Shown here: piece by piece, positions 34,654 through 43,537 of the stretch
How positions within the stretch are numbered: position 1 is the first letter of the stretch
How the letters are laid out: every line of letters starts with the position of its first letter
From: Ardenticatenales bacterium
GTDB lineage: Bacteria; Chloroflexota; Anaerolineae; Promineifilales; Promineifilaceae
Reading direction: 5' to 3'
Length of the DNA stretch: 64,000 nucleotides
NCBI GenBank assembly: GCA_020634515.1
Contig: JACKBL010000006.1
Span: forward strand, 62,001 to 126,000
Made by a program: the position numbers and the translations under genes
The notes under the pieces: model-generated
Told to the model about the DNA's origin: nothing
The model's input: the letters and a program-made list of their open reading frames with translations, nothing else
Databases searched by the model: none

Positions 34654-35349
34654 TCATCTGGCCGCCGGGTGTTCCTGGCAGCCCCTCCCCAAATTCGTGA
34701 CAAACGACTGTATACCCGCGCTGATGCGGTCCAATTCAAAACCCCGCTGCTCGCGCAAAAAGCGGAACGATTGCGGCCGCAGCGGCGCCAGCACCACGTC
34801 CGCCAGGAGTTCCACGTCCAGGTCGGGCGACAGCTCCCCCGCCGCCACCGCTCCGCGCAGCAGCCCCTGCACCGTCAAGTGTTGCCAGAAGTAGGGAGCC
34901 GTGTTCTCGTCGGCGGGAATCCCACTGTGCTGCACTTCACAAAGCAACAGCATGTGGTCGGCATTGAAATAGACGAGCGCGTCCAGGAATTGGTTTAACT
35001 GGTGCAGCATGGGCACGTCGGTCATCGTCATCTGCCGCAGCCGGCCCAGTATGACATTCTGAAAATCGCGAAACTGGCTATCCATTAGCGCCAGGCACAG
35101 CTCCCCCTTGTGGGCAAAACGCCGATAGAGTGTACCCTTGCCCACGCCGGCAGTTTTAGCGATGTCCGCCATGCTCACGTTGGCCACGCCACGCTCTGCA
35201 AAGAGCTGCTCCGCCGCTTGCAGCAAGCGTACGCGGTTGGCGGCGGCGTCGGCGCGTTCGCCGCTGCCGGCATCTTCCGTCAAGAGAATCCCATGCAAAA
35301 GAATCGAATCAACCATAACGTCATTGTACCAGAACTGTTCTGTTTCCAT
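34654..35349 (-). CDS. TetR family transcriptional regulator
   Basis: About 231 residues. N-terminal HTH (LLQAAEQLFAERGVANVSMA, then IAKTAGVGKGTLYRRFAHKGEL) and a ligand-binding C-terminal domain. Start could be the ATG at 35349, 35316 or 35400; I give 35349 because a start at 35400 would overlap the operator. Two operator-like palindromes lie just upstream at 35402-35449, so it probably represses itself. The next plus-strand genes (YceI, pirin, quinone-stress type enzymes) are the obvious regulon candidates. Confidence 0.85.
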   Translation of the reverse strand: METEQFWYNDVMVDSILLHGILLTEDAGSGERADAAANRVRLLQAAEQLFAERGVANVSMADIAKTAGVGKGTLYRRFAHKGELCLALMDSQFRDFQNVILGRLRQMTMTDVPMLHQLNQFLDALVYFNADHMLLLCEVQHSGIPADENTAPYFWQHLTVQGLLRGAVAAGELSPDLDVELLADVVLAPLRPQSFRFLREQRGFELDRISAGIQSFVTNLGRGCQEHPAAR

Positions 35350-35630
35350 GCTACCCATTTGGCCTACTGTCGGCGGCCAATTTTGCCTGTAATTTGACAA
35401 ACGGACCCAAGTCCGCTATTATTCTAGCACATAAACGGACTTGAGTCCACTTCGATTGTTGTAGCACAATCTGTAACTGCTAAGCTAGATGGGTCCAATC
35501 TCCAGAGAGCGTAGGAGTTACCACAATCTCAAGAAGACGCTACAAGCGGCAATACACCATGCAGATTGACGTCGATCATGACCGTGGTGGCGCTGCGAAC
35601 ACAACCGACGGCCGACTATCAACTTTTTCC
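35350..35630. other. Intergenic region with repeat debris
   Basis: Between the TetR start and the 102-base repeat copy 3. Besides the operators it contains a half-copy of the ATTGG repeat (GGGTCCAATCTCCAGAG near 35490) and no gene. Confidence 0.5.
35402..35449. promoter_or_regulatory. Paired TetR operator sites
   Basis: CGGACCCAAGTCCG at 35402-35415 and CGGACTTGAGTCCA at 35436-35449: two copies of GGACTTgrGTCC, 34 bases apart, separated by an AT-rich stretch with a minus-strand TAGAAT (-10-like). Palindromes upstream of a TetR gene are the normal operator arrangement. Confidence 0.75.
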
Positions 35631-35733
35631 GTAACTATTCACGTCTCCGAGAGATTGGACCAATTTTGTAGACATCAATAAGATTCAACCAGAGCAAATT
35701 GGTCCAATCTGGGCAGATGACCTGTATAGTCAC
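35631..35733 (+). repeat. 102-base palindromic element, copy 3
   Basis: GTAACTATTC...TATAGTCAC with inner AGATTGGACCAATTT and AAATTGGTCCAATCT. Near-identical to 28526-28628. Confidence 0.88.
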
Positions 35734-35772
35734 CTTTTTCCAACTGTTATCTTTTCCCGAAGGAGTTCTACA

Positions 35773-36312
35773 ATGACCTGGCAAATTGATCACGCTCATT
35801 CCCACATTCTCTTCACGGTACGCCACATGATGATTTCTAAAGTACGCGGGCGGTTTGACGCCTTCCGTGGAGAAATCAATTTTGACGAAAACAACCCGGA
35901 ACAGACCATGGTTTCGGTGGAAATTGACGCCAACAGCATCAGCACCCGCGAATCTCAACGAGACGGTCACTTAAAGTCGCCCGACTTCCTCGACGTGGAG
36001 AATTACCCCACGCTTACGTTCCAGGGGAAGCGCGTGGAGCAGACCGGCGCCCAGACCGGGAAGCTGATCGGCGACCTGACCATTCGGGGCATTACGCGGG
36101 AGGTGTCGTTGGCGGTGGATTATGCCGGCACAGCCCAAAGCCCCTGGGGCGCCACCAGCGCCGGCTTCTCCGCCGAAGCCACCATCGACCGCCGCGACTG
36201 GAACCTCACCTGGAACCAGGCCCTGGAAACCGGCGGCCTGCTCGTCGGCAACGACATCAAGATCGAAATCGAACTCGAACTTGTGAAGCAGCCAGAAGCA
36301 GTGATTGGCTGA
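35773..36312 (+). CDS. YceI family protein
   Basis: 179 residues. Begins WQIDHAHSHILFTVRHMMIS, the exact opening of the YceI/TTHA0802 lipocalin-like fold that binds isoprenoid quinones in characterised members; GNDIKIEIELELVK closes the domain. There is no signal peptide, so it is a cytoplasmic member. AGGAG lies seven bases before the ATG. First gene of the plus-strand run that continues with pirin, FMN reductase, dioxygenase and esterase. Confidence 0.92.
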   Translation: MTWQIDHAHSHILFTVRHMMISKVRGRFDAFRGEINFDENNPEQTMVSVEIDANSISTRESQRDGHLKSPDFLDVENYPTLTFQGKRVEQTGAQTGKLIGDLTIRGITREVSLAVDYAGTAQSPWGATSAGFSAEATIDRRDWNLTWNQALETGGLLVGNDIKIEIELELVKQPEAVIG

Positions 36313-36380
36313 CAAATCGCCACGACAAAGACCGTCACCACAATCGCTGCTTCGTAACCGTCCGCCATAACTGTTAAGCC

Positions 36381-36415
36381 GATTGGACCAATTTTCTCTG
36401 AAATTGGTCCAATCT
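36381..36415. repeat. Palindromic repeat, ATTGGACCAATT core
   Basis: GATTGGACCAATTT and AAATTGGTCCAATC arms, preceded by GTAACCGTCC (36355). Located between YceI and pirin. Confidence 0.82.
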
Positions 36416-36482
36416 CCAGCGGCGGCGCGGATCATTGTTTTGTCTGATTTGATCCGCGCTCCGTTCTCGAAGGAAACAAGCG

Positions 36483-37265
36483 ATGCGCCGTCCTTATTTC
36501 GACAGCCACATTGAAGGACTTGATGTGCGCGGATCGTTACGGTTTTATGATGCCGGCACTTTCCCCACCATCCACCCCGTCCACTGGCTCCACTCCCATT
36601 TCGCCGTCGGCGGCTACAGCCCCCTGCGCCGCCTCAGCGGCATGCTCACCGCGCACATGACCCAGATCGCCCCCTACAACGGCTTCACCTGGCATCCCCA
36701 TCGCGGCCTGGAAATCTACACCTACGTCATTGACGGGCAGCTTTACCACGAAGACAGCACCGGCGGGCGGGGCACAATCGCCGCCGGAGAAGTGCAGCGC
36801 ATGTTCTCCGGCAACTACATCATGCACCAGGAACTCAACCTTACCGGCCAATATGCCCGCGTCATCCAAATCTGGTTCGTGGCGGATACGGCATACATGG
36901 GCCTGCCGCCCCACTACGAACAGATCCCCTTGAGCCAGATGCCCCCACGCCAACACGGAGACGGCATTGTGCGCGACATCATTGGCCCGGCCGGCGCGAC
37001 GGATGCGCACGTCACCGCCCGCCTCACCAGCACCATTCTCCCCGCCGGCGGCAAGGCAATGGTGGAACTGCCCCAGGACGACGAAGAGCTATTCCTCTAC
37101 TTCGTTGATGGCTCTGGTAGCCTGGACTCCGCCACCCTTACCGCCGACGTGGACCTGTACGACGTATTGCTGGCCGCGTCAGATGCGGACGCGCCCACGA
37201 TCACGGCCGGCGCACGGCCCCTCAACTTCCTTTCCTTCTATCTGCCCCCCTTCATGCACGCCTGA
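36483..37265 (+). CDS. Pirin family protein
   Basis: 260 residues. Cupin-type N-terminal domain with metal-ligand pattern HPHRGLEIYTYVIDGQLYH (about 62-80) and YIMHQELNLTGQYARVIQIW. Pirins bind iron and some have quercetinase activity, and they are redox-regulated proteins; a link to quinone or flavonoid substrates fits the neighbouring genes. AAGGAAAC precedes the ATG. Confidence 0.92.
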   Translation: MRRPYFDSHIEGLDVRGSLRFYDAGTFPTIHPVHWLHSHFAVGGYSPLRRLSGMLTAHMTQIAPYNGFTWHPHRGLEIYTYVIDGQLYHEDSTGGRGTIAAGEVQRMFSGNYIMHQELNLTGQYARVIQIWFVADTAYMGLPPHYEQIPLSQMPPRQHGDGIVRDIIGPAGATDAHVTARLTSTILPAGGKAMVELPQDDEELFLYFVDGSGSLDSATLTADVDLYDVLLAASDADAPTITAGARPLNFLSFYLPPFMHA

Positions 37266-37311
37266 GCGCGTACATTTCCCCATCACGGCCTCACCGACAA
37301 GGACCTGCACC

Positions 37312-37935
37312 ATGCACAACGAACGAAACCTGCACATTCTCGGTTTTGCCGGCAGTCTCCGCCGCCAATCCTACAACCGCGCCCTGCTGGCTGCCGCCCA
37401 GGAACTTCTGCCCGCCCACACCAGCCTGGAAATCTTCGACCTGCACGACATTCCCTTCTTCAATAGCGACGTCGAGGCGGAAGGCACACCCGCATCCGTT
37501 CTCGCCTTCCGCGAGCGCATCCAGGCCGCCGACGCCCTGCTCATCGCCACCCCGGAGTACAACGCCTCCACCACGGGCGTCCTCAAGAATGCCATCGATT
37601 GGGCTTCCCGCCGGAGGCCAGACCCAAACGCACCGCTGGACCATAAGCCCGTGGCCATCGTGGGCGCGGGCGGCATGTTTGGCACGGTGCGCGCCCAATT
37701 GCATCTGCGCGAAATCCTGCTGCACAATCAGATGTATGTCCTCAATGCGCCTACCCTGATGTTGGCGCGCGCCTGGGAACAGTTCGATGATGCCGGCATT
37801 CTCACCAACCCGGACAGCCGCGAACGCCTCCGCCGCCTGCTGCACGCCCTGCGCGACTGGACCCTGCGCCTGGAACGCGGTGCGCAAACCGGCCTGGCGA
37901 CCGTGTCCCCACCCATCCTCACGGCCACGTCATGA
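37312..37935 (+). CDS. NADPH-dependent FMN reductase family protein
   Basis: 207 residues. Flavodoxin-like FMN_red fold: GFAGSLRRQSYNRALLAAAQ (phosphate-binding loop), ATPEYNASTTGVLKNAIDWA and GAGGMFGTVRAQ are the usual segments of quinone/chromate/azo reductases. The ATG at 37312 follows AAGGACC. Between pirin and the ring-cleaving dioxygenase. Confidence 0.9.
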   Translation: MHNERNLHILGFAGSLRRQSYNRALLAAAQELLPAHTSLEIFDLHDIPFFNSDVEAEGTPASVLAFRERIQAADALLIATPEYNASTTGVLKNAIDWASRRRPDPNAPLDHKPVAIVGAGGMFGTVRAQLHLREILLHNQMYVLNAPTLMLARAWEQFDDAGILTNPDSRERLRRLLHALRDWTLRLERGAQTGLATVSPPILTATS

Positions 37936-37969
37936 GACGTCCTGCGGCCCCCTTCCCCTGGAGAATGCC

Positions 37970-39028
37970 ATGACCATACTTGGCCTGCACCACATCACGC
38001 TCGGCTGCCTCGATGCCCGGCGCACGGTTGACTTCTATACACAGGTTCTGGGTTTACGCTTTGTCAAGAAAACGGTCAATTTCGACGATCCGGGAAGCTA
38101 TCATCTCTATTTCGGCGACGAAAAAGGCCGTCCCGGCACAGCCATAACCTTCTTCGAGTGGCCTGATGCGCCACGCGGCTATCCGGGCATTGGGGGCACG
38201 CACCATTTTGCCTTGCGCGTGTCGGATTACGCCGGATTGCTACAATGGAAGCGCCGCCTCACCGACCTGGGGCTGGCCGTGGATGGTCCGCTGAATCGCC
38301 ACTATTTCACTTCCATTTACTTCAACGACCCGGATGGAGCGATCATTGAGATCGCTACGGATGGGCCAGGCTGGACCATTGACGAAGCCGCGGACCAACT
38401 GGGAATGGCTCTCCGGGAACCGCCGCCAGAAATGGTGGTGAACAATCGGGATCGGGCGCGTATTCAGGCGACGACGTGGCCGGAACCCGTGCCCACAATC
38501 ACGCCGGCGATGGCGCTGCGCCACGGGATGCACCACATTACGGCCATTGGCACGGACATCCACCGCACGCACGCCTTCTTTGGCGAGCTGTTGGGCATGC
38601 GGCGCGTAAAGATGACGAGTAACTTTGATGATCCTGGCTCCGCGCACTGGTATTGGGGCGTGGGGGAAGGGCAGCCTGGTACGCTGATCACCTATTTCGA
38701 GCGGGACCCATCCCGCCGCCATGCGCGTCATGGCGTGGGCCAGACGCACCATTTTGCTCTGGCTGTGCCGGATGAGGAGACGCAGTTGGAATGGCGAGAA
38801 CGGATTGTGCGTGCCGGCATTCCCGTCAGCCCCGTCATGGATCGCATCTACTTCAAGAGCATCTACACGCGCGACCCTGACGGGCACATCGTCGAACTGG
38901 CAACTCTCGGACCGGGCTTCACCGTGGATGAAGATGTGAGTCAACTGGGCCGGAATCTGAAGCTGCCCCCCTGGTTGGAACCACGCCGCCGCCAGATTGA
39001 AGCCACCCTGCGCCCCATCAAAGAGTGA
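37970..39028 (+). CDS. Ring-cleaving dioxygenase (VOC family, MhqO-like)
   Basis: 352 residues, two vicinal-oxygen-chelate repeats: LHHITLGCLDARRTVDFYTQ in the first half and MHHITAIGTDIHRTHAFFGE in the second, with the metal ligand glutamate in GHIVELATL near the end. This is the arrangement of MhqO/LinE-type hydroquinone or catechol dioxygenases. TGGAGAATG leads into the start. Four bases before the end it overlaps the next gene start, so it is coupled to it. Confidence 0.9.
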   Translation: MTILGLHHITLGCLDARRTVDFYTQVLGLRFVKKTVNFDDPGSYHLYFGDEKGRPGTAITFFEWPDAPRGYPGIGGTHHFALRVSDYAGLLQWKRRLTDLGLAVDGPLNRHYFTSIYFNDPDGAIIEIATDGPGWTIDEAADQLGMALREPPPEMVVNNRDRARIQATTWPEPVPTITPAMALRHGMHHITAIGTDIHRTHAFFGELLGMRRVKMTSNFDDPGSAHWYWGVGEGQPGTLITYFERDPSRRHARHGVGQTHHFALAVPDEETQLEWRERIVRAGIPVSPVMDRIYFKSIYTRDPDGHIVELATLGPGFTVDEDVSQLGRNLKLPPWLEPRRRQIEATLRPIKE

Positions 39029-39030
39029 TT

Positions 39031-39669
39031 ATGCACGCCATTCACCAAAACCAACCCGTCCTCATCGCCGGAAAGCCGTTGGCGGAAGCGCGCGCGGCCA
39101 TGATCATGCTCCACGGGCGTGGCTCCACGGCGCAAAGCATTCTCACCCTGGCGGTGGAACTAAAGCAGCCGGATTTCGCTTACCTGGCGCCACAGGCGCG
39201 CAACAACACCTGGTATCCTTACCGCTTTTTGGCCCCGCTGGCGCGTAATGAGCCGTTTCTCTCCTCGGCGCTGGCGGCGGTGGCGGATGTGGTCGCTTAT
39301 GTGGAGAATGCCGGCATTCCCGCCACCCACATCTTCTTCCTCGGATTCTCCCAGGGCGCCTGCCTGGCCCTGGAATACGTCGCCCGCCATGCGCGCAGCT
39401 ACGGTGGCGCCATTGCCTACAGCGGTGGCCTCATTGGACCAGACGACGCGCCCCGAGATTATGCCGGCAATCTCCAACAAACCCCCATCTTCATCGGTTG
39501 TAGCGACGTGGACGACCACATCCCCGAACCGCGCGTCCATGAGAGCGGCGACATCCTGCGCCGCCTGGGAGCCATCACCACCATCCGCATCTACCCCCAA
39601 ATGGGCCACACCATCAACCAGGACGAAATTGATTTCGCCAAATCCATGATGTCCGCCCTGGGGCGGTGA
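39031..39669 (+). CDS. Phospholipase/carboxylesterase family hydrolase (MhqD-like)
   Basis: 212 residues, alpha/beta hydrolase. Oxyanion region MIMLHGRGSTAQSIL, nucleophile serine in FLGFSQGACLALEY (about 106), then GCSDVDDHIPEPRV (acid) and MGHTINQDEI (histidine). B. subtilis mhqD sits beside mhqO and an oxidoreductase in a quinone-response operon, so this and the previous two genes look like that set. A GTG at 39025 is an alternative start. The last codons are inside a 20-base tandem repeat. Confidence 0.88.
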   Translation: MHAIHQNQPVLIAGKPLAEARAAMIMLHGRGSTAQSILTLAVELKQPDFAYLAPQARNNTWYPYRFLAPLARNEPFLSSALAAVADVVAYVENAGIPATHIFFLGFSQGACLALEYVARHARSYGGAIAYSGGLIGPDDAPRDYAGNLQQTPIFIGCSDVDDHIPEPRVHESGDILRRLGAITTIRIYPQMGHTINQDEIDFAKSMMSALGR

Positions 39670-39720
39670 TGTCCGCCCTGGGGCGGTGATGTCCGCCCGA
39701 AGGCGGTGATGTCCGCCCTC
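39649..39720 (+). repeat. Tandem repeat, 20-base unit (about 3.7 copies)
   Basis: Unit TGATGTCCGCCCTGGGGCGG, repeated at 20-base spacing with the fourth copy diverged (CGAAGGCGG). The first copy forms the final codons and stop of the preceding gene; each copy contains a TGA. Confidence 0.85.
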
Positions 39721-39768
39721 AGCGCGCGCCAAACCCGTCGGCCTTGTTCCGGCAAAAGCCGCCTTCAC

Positions 39769-39846
39769 GTAACTGCTAAGGCAGATTGGCCCCATTCTCT
39801 CTGGCCAAAGATATTGGTCCAATCTCCAGAGCGCGTTAGTCGTTAC
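39769..39846 (+). repeat. GTAAC...GTTAC element (ATTGGCC variant)
   Basis: Ends GTAACTGCTAAG and TTAGTCGTTAC; inner arms AGATTGGCCCCATT and ATATTGGTCCAATCT are imperfect. Located before the molybdenum hydroxylase genes. Confidence 0.8.
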
Positions 39847-39923
39847 GCCTTCACAAAACAAGTCGGGGAATCTTTGCGAAAACTGAACAAATCCTAAGTT
39901 TTGATGAATTCATGTGCATTATC

Positions 39924-39953
39924 TGGACAAACTGGCGGATGGTCTGCTATAAT
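39924..39953 (+). promoter_or_regulatory. Sigma-70-type promoter for the hydroxylase operon
   Basis: TGGACA at 39924-39929, 18-base spacer, TATAAT at 39948-39953, about 90 bases before the first start codon. Confidence 0.65.
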
Positions 39954-40040
39954 CCCCTCCCATGGTGGCGCGCAATAACGCGCCCATACCGGCCAACGTA
40001 AGGACCTCACCCGTCCCCACCACTTTCCTCGGAGGGAATA

Positions 40041-40490
40041 ATGGAGTTGACGATAAACGACCAGGTTCGCCCGGTTAACGATGAGAACGCACTGCTGTTG
40101 TGGGTACTGCGGGACGAACTCGGCCTGACTGGCACAAAATTTGGCTGCGGCGCGGGCATCTGCGGCGCCTGCACCGTCCATGTGGACGGCGTCGCTATCC
40201 GTTCTTGCATCACGCCCGTGAGCGCGGTTGCCGGCAAAACGATCACCACCATCGAAGGACTGGCCCCAGACGGCGAACTCCATCCCGTCCAGCGCGCCTT
40301 CCTCGACGCGCAAGTCCCACAGTGCGCCTGGTGCATGAGCGGACAAATGATGACGGCAGCCGCCTTCCTCGCGCAAAACCCCTCTCCCACCCCCGAACAG
40401 ATCCGCGAAGCCATGAACGGCAACTACTGTCGCTGCGGCTGCTATGCTCGCATCGAAACGGCCATCTCCGACGCCGCCGCCAAACTGTAG
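40041..40490 (+). CDS. (2Fe-2S)-binding subunit of a molybdenum hydroxylase (isoquinoline 1-oxidoreductase alpha-like)
   Basis: 149 residues. Two iron-sulfur motifs: plant-type ferredoxin CGAGICGACTVHVDG (with C-x4-C-x2-C) and the C-terminal CAWCMSGQ plus NYCRCGCYARIE that bind the second cluster. Passes electrons from the molybdenum subunit to a carrier. Typical partner for the large subunit immediately downstream. CGGAGGG precedes the ATG. Confidence 0.95.
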   Translation: MELTINDQVRPVNDENALLLWVLRDELGLTGTKFGCGAGICGACTVHVDGVAIRSCITPVSAVAGKTITTIEGLAPDGELHPVQRAFLDAQVPQCAWCMSGQMMTAAAFLAQNPSPTPEQIREAMNGNYCRCGCYARIETAISDAAAKL

Positions 40491-40538
40491 CCCCATCCAC
40501 GTTTCTTCCCGCTTAATTCATCTCTCTGGACTTCTATC

Positions 40539-42737
40539 ATGACCGACTCCTCCTCTACACCGACACGAAAATGGCGCGTCACACGCCGCGGCTTCCTCAT
40601 CGGCCTGGGCGCAACCGGCGTGGGCCTGGCGCTTGGCGTCACGCTCGGCAAAGCCCCGCTACGCCTCTTCATCGCCGAACAACTCGATGCCGCCGGCGGA
40701 CCACCCGGCGGTCCGGCGGGCGGTCCCTTCGCCTGGTTTGAAATCACCCCGGACAACGAGATCACCCTCTTCGTGAGCAAGGTCGAAATGGGGCAGGGCG
40801 TGCATACCGCGCTGGCGCAAATCGCCGCCGAAGAACTGGAAATCGAAATGGCGCAGCTCACCGTCATTCAGGGCAGCACCCATCGCGGCCCGGAAGATGC
40901 CATGGGCACGGGGGGCAGCACGTCCGTCTCCTCTTCCTACGTGCCGCTGCGCCAGGCCGCGGCTACCCTGCGAGAAATGCTGCGCCAACGTGCGGCGGAA
41001 CTCCTGAGCCTGCCCGTGGCGGAACTCGTTGCCCGCGCCGGCGGTGTGGAGAGCGCAACCGGCGACCGGCGACTCACCTACGGTGAACTGGTCGCCAGTC
41101 AAACCGCGTGGGAAGTGCCGGAAGAGGAAGCACCGCTCAAACCGACTGCCGCATTCCGTCTGGTGGGTCAATCGGTGCCGCGCGTGGATTTGCCGGCAAA
41201 AATCACCGGCAGCGCCATCTACGGATACGACCTGCGCCAGCCCGATATGCTCTACGGCGCGGCTGTTCATCCGCCCACCATCGCCGCCACCATGCGTGCT
41301 GCCCAGCCAGGACGCGCCGCCAACCTGTCCGGCGTCGTCCAGGTGGTCGTTGACGATGGCTTTGCCGGTGTGGTTGCCGCTACCCGTGCGCAGGCGTGGG
41401 CCGGGGCCGCCGCCATTGAGGTGGATTGGGACCAGGGCAAGTTGTGGCAGCAGGGGGAACTGGAATCACTGGTCACCGTGGGCACGCGCGGCGGCATCAC
41501 CATTCAGAAAGAGGGAAGCGCCACCCGCTACTTGCGTGACCGCGTTGACGTCGCGGCGGACTATCGCACCCCCTTCGCCATTCACGCGCAAATGGAGCCG
41601 CAGGCGGCGCTGGCCGATGTGACGGCGGATTCCGCCCGTGTCTGGGCCTCTACGCAGGCCCAGGTCACAGTGCAAAGGGAACTGGCGCGCGTCTTGAAGA
41701 TGGACGCGGAGCAGATTGAGGTCATCCCCACCTACCTCGGCGGCGGATTTGGGCGCAAGCTGAATATCGAAGCCGCCGTGGAAGCGGCGCGTCTGTCGCA
41801 GGCGGTGGGTCGCCCCGTCCACGTCGGCTGGACGCGCAACGAGGAGATGCGTTATGGCTATTTTCGCCCGCCCACGCATAGCCGCCTGTCGGCGCGGCTG
41901 GATGGCGGGCGGATCACGGCGTTGGAGCACAAACAGGCGAGCGGAGATGTGGCTTTCCCGTTTTTCCCGGCGATTGCGGCAACGGTGATGGGGGCGGATT
42001 TTGGGGCATGGCGTGGAGGTCGGATTCAATATGCCGGCATTCCCCACCGACACACCGCCGCCTGGCGCATCAAACTCCCCGTGCGCACAGGGTGGTGGCG
42101 CGGCCTGGGGCTGCTGGCAAACACCTTCGCCGTGGAAAGTTTCATGGACGAACTGGCCCACACCGCCAACCGCGACCCGCTCCAATTCCGCCTCGACCAT
42201 CTCGGCGACGATCCCCTCGGCCAGCGCATCCGCGCCACCCTCCAACTTGCCGCCGACAAAGCAGGTTGGGAGACGCCGCTGCCTCCCGGACGCGCCCGCG
42301 GCATCGCCTGGAGCCTGGACGTAGACACGGTGGCCGCCCAGGTCGCCGAGATCTCCCTCGACCGCGCCAGCGGTAAAATCCGCGTGGAGCGCATCGTTGC
42401 TGCCCTGGACCCCGGCTTCGTCATCAACCCAGACGGCGCAACCGCCCAGGTGCAGGGTTCGATCATCATGGGCCTCGGCTCCACCTTGATTGAGGAAATG
42501 ACCGTCCAGGATGGCGTCGTCACGCCCTCCAACTTCGACCTCTACCCGCTGCTGACCATCGCGGATACGCCCAAAATCGACGTTCACTTGCGCGATTCCG
42601 ACGGCATCCCGCGTGGCGTGGGCGAACCGCCCCTCGGCCCCGTGGCCGCCGCCGTGGGCAACGCCTTCTACGCCCTCACCGGCGTACGCCTGCGCCGCCT
42701 CCCCTTCACGCCCGCGCGCGTGCTGGCCGCCCTCTAG
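40539..42737 (+). CDS. Molybdopterin-binding subunit of a xanthine dehydrogenase-family hydroxylase (IorB-like), Tat-exported
   Basis: 732 residues. A twin-arginine signal (residues 13-35, RRGFLIGLGATGVGLALGV) marks export as a folded cofactor-containing protein, unlike cytosolic xanthine dehydrogenases. Then molybdopterin-domain patterns VEMGQGVHTALAQIAAEE, GTGGSTSVSSSY, GGGFGRKLN and the C-terminal GVGEPPLGPVAAAVGNA (catalytic glutamate region). With the 2Fe-2S subunit it forms a periplasmic-side aldehyde or N-heterocycle hydroxylase; the substrate cannot be read. Confidence 0.94.
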   Translation: MTDSSSTPTRKWRVTRRGFLIGLGATGVGLALGVTLGKAPLRLFIAEQLDAAGGPPGGPAGGPFAWFEITPDNEITLFVSKVEMGQGVHTALAQIAAEELEIEMAQLTVIQGSTHRGPEDAMGTGGSTSVSSSYVPLRQAAATLREMLRQRAAELLSLPVAELVARAGGVESATGDRRLTYGELVASQTAWEVPEEEAPLKPTAAFRLVGQSVPRVDLPAKITGSAIYGYDLRQPDMLYGAAVHPPTIAATMRAAQPGRAANLSGVVQVVVDDGFAGVVAATRAQAWAGAAAIEVDWDQGKLWQQGELESLVTVGTRGGITIQKEGSATRYLRDRVDVAADYRTPFAIHAQMEPQAALADVTADSARVWASTQAQVTVQRELARVLKMDAEQIEVIPTYLGGGFGRKLNIEAAVEAARLSQAVGRPVHVGWTRNEEMRYGYFRPPTHSRLSARLDGGRITALEHKQASGDVAFPFFPAIAATVMGADFGAWRGGRIQYAGIPHRHTAAWRIKLPVRTGWWRGLGLLANTFAVESFMDELAHTANRDPLQFRLDHLGDDPLGQRIRATLQLAADKAGWETPLPPGRARGIAWSLDVDTVAAQVAEISLDRASGKIRVERIVAALDPGFVINPDGATAQVQGSIIMGLGSTLIEEMTVQDGVVTPSNFDLYPLLTIADTPKIDVHLRDSDGIPRGVGEPPLGPVAAAVGNAFYALTGVRLRRLPFTPARVLAAL

Positions 42738-42765
42738 CAGCCTATCGGAAAAAGAAAGATAGAAC

Positions 42766-42840
42766 GTAACTGCTGAGCCAGATTCGACCAATTTTCTCTG
42801 GTGAAAATGGCCATTGAGCGCGTGAAATTTGTCCAATCTC
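42766..42840 (+). repeat. GTAAC element with ATTGGTC arms
   Basis: GTAACTGCTGAGCC, then GATTCGACCAATTTTCTCTGG... and AAATTTGTCCAATCTC. Contains GGCCATTGAGCG, shared with 47703 and 63335. Confidence 0.78.
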
Positions 42841-42990
42841 CAGGAACGCAGATTTCGCGGGATTTCGCGGATTCTCACGGCCAAAAAAGCCTGAATCCGC
42901 GTTTTTCCGCGTCAATCGGTGTCCTAATGAGAAGCAGAATGCCTTCGCCGACAGCCTGCTAGCGTTGCCCTCCGGTCGCCGACGGCTGCT

Positions 42991-43461
42991 TTATTGAGAG
43001 ACAAAAGCGGTGCGGATTGTTTCTATTCGCGCCCGATTGGCCCCCAAATCGCTGTAGCCCAGGCGCGACGCGGATCGCACCTGGATAACGCCGGCCGCGG
43101 TATCGAAGTAGAATTCTCCGTCATCCACGTAATCAAAGATCAGCGTGCGGAACTCGGCGCGCAGGTAGCCAGGCTCGTCCACGACAATGCGCGTGCGCGG
43201 CATTTCCGCCAGCACCTGCCGCATCCGCGCCTGCGCCGCCGCCGCATCTCCGACGAATGGAATACCGTCTACTTGATGTTCCGCGTCCGCTGTCTGCGAG
43301 GAGACGCAGTTTGGCGAATCCGGGCAGGGCGGGAGCTTCCCGCCGACGACGCCCAATGTTGACGCGGCGGGCGCGCTCCGCGCCGCCCAAAAGCGTCCCA
43401 TCAGCACCAACAAAACAACAACGACAACCGCCGCGACGAATAGTTTAATAATACGTTGCAT
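42991..43461 (-). CDS. DUF1499 family lipoprotein-like or anchored protein
   Basis: 156 residues. N-terminal signal-anchor IKLFVAAVVVVVLLVLMG, then the DUF1499 core: CPDSPNCVSSQ, followed by GDAAAAQARMRQVLAEM and DDGEFYFDTAAGVIQVRSASRLGYSDLGANRARIE. GAGAGGATC precedes the ATG at 43461. Family function unknown; usually exported. Confidence 0.9.
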   Translation of the reverse strand: MQRIIKLFVAAVVVVVLLVLMGRFWAARSAPAASTLGVVGGKLPPCPDSPNCVSSQTADAEHQVDGIPFVGDAAAAQARMRQVLAEMPRTRIVVDEPGYLRAEFRTLIFDYVDDGEFYFDTAAGVIQVRSASRLGYSDLGANRARIETIRTAFVSQ

Positions 43462-43473
43462 GATCCTCTCTTC

Positions 43474-43506
43474 AGATTGGTTCACTCTCCAAGAATGTGC
43501 CAATCT
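43474..43506. repeat. Degenerate ATTGGTTCA inverted repeat
   Basis: AGATTGGTTCACTCT and AAGAATGTGCCAATCT with mismatches; upstream of the DUF1499 gene. Confidence 0.7.
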
Positions 43507-43537
43507 TGGGGAGAACGAAATTCTGGATGTTCACCTG

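Noticed and set aside
39649..39720. CRISPR array
   Set aside because: Units are directly adjacent with no spacers; a simple tandem repeat. No cas genes are seen in the window.
41466..42884. 472-residue minus-strand frame over the molybdenum hydroxylase
   Set aside because: Antisense shadow with no domain.
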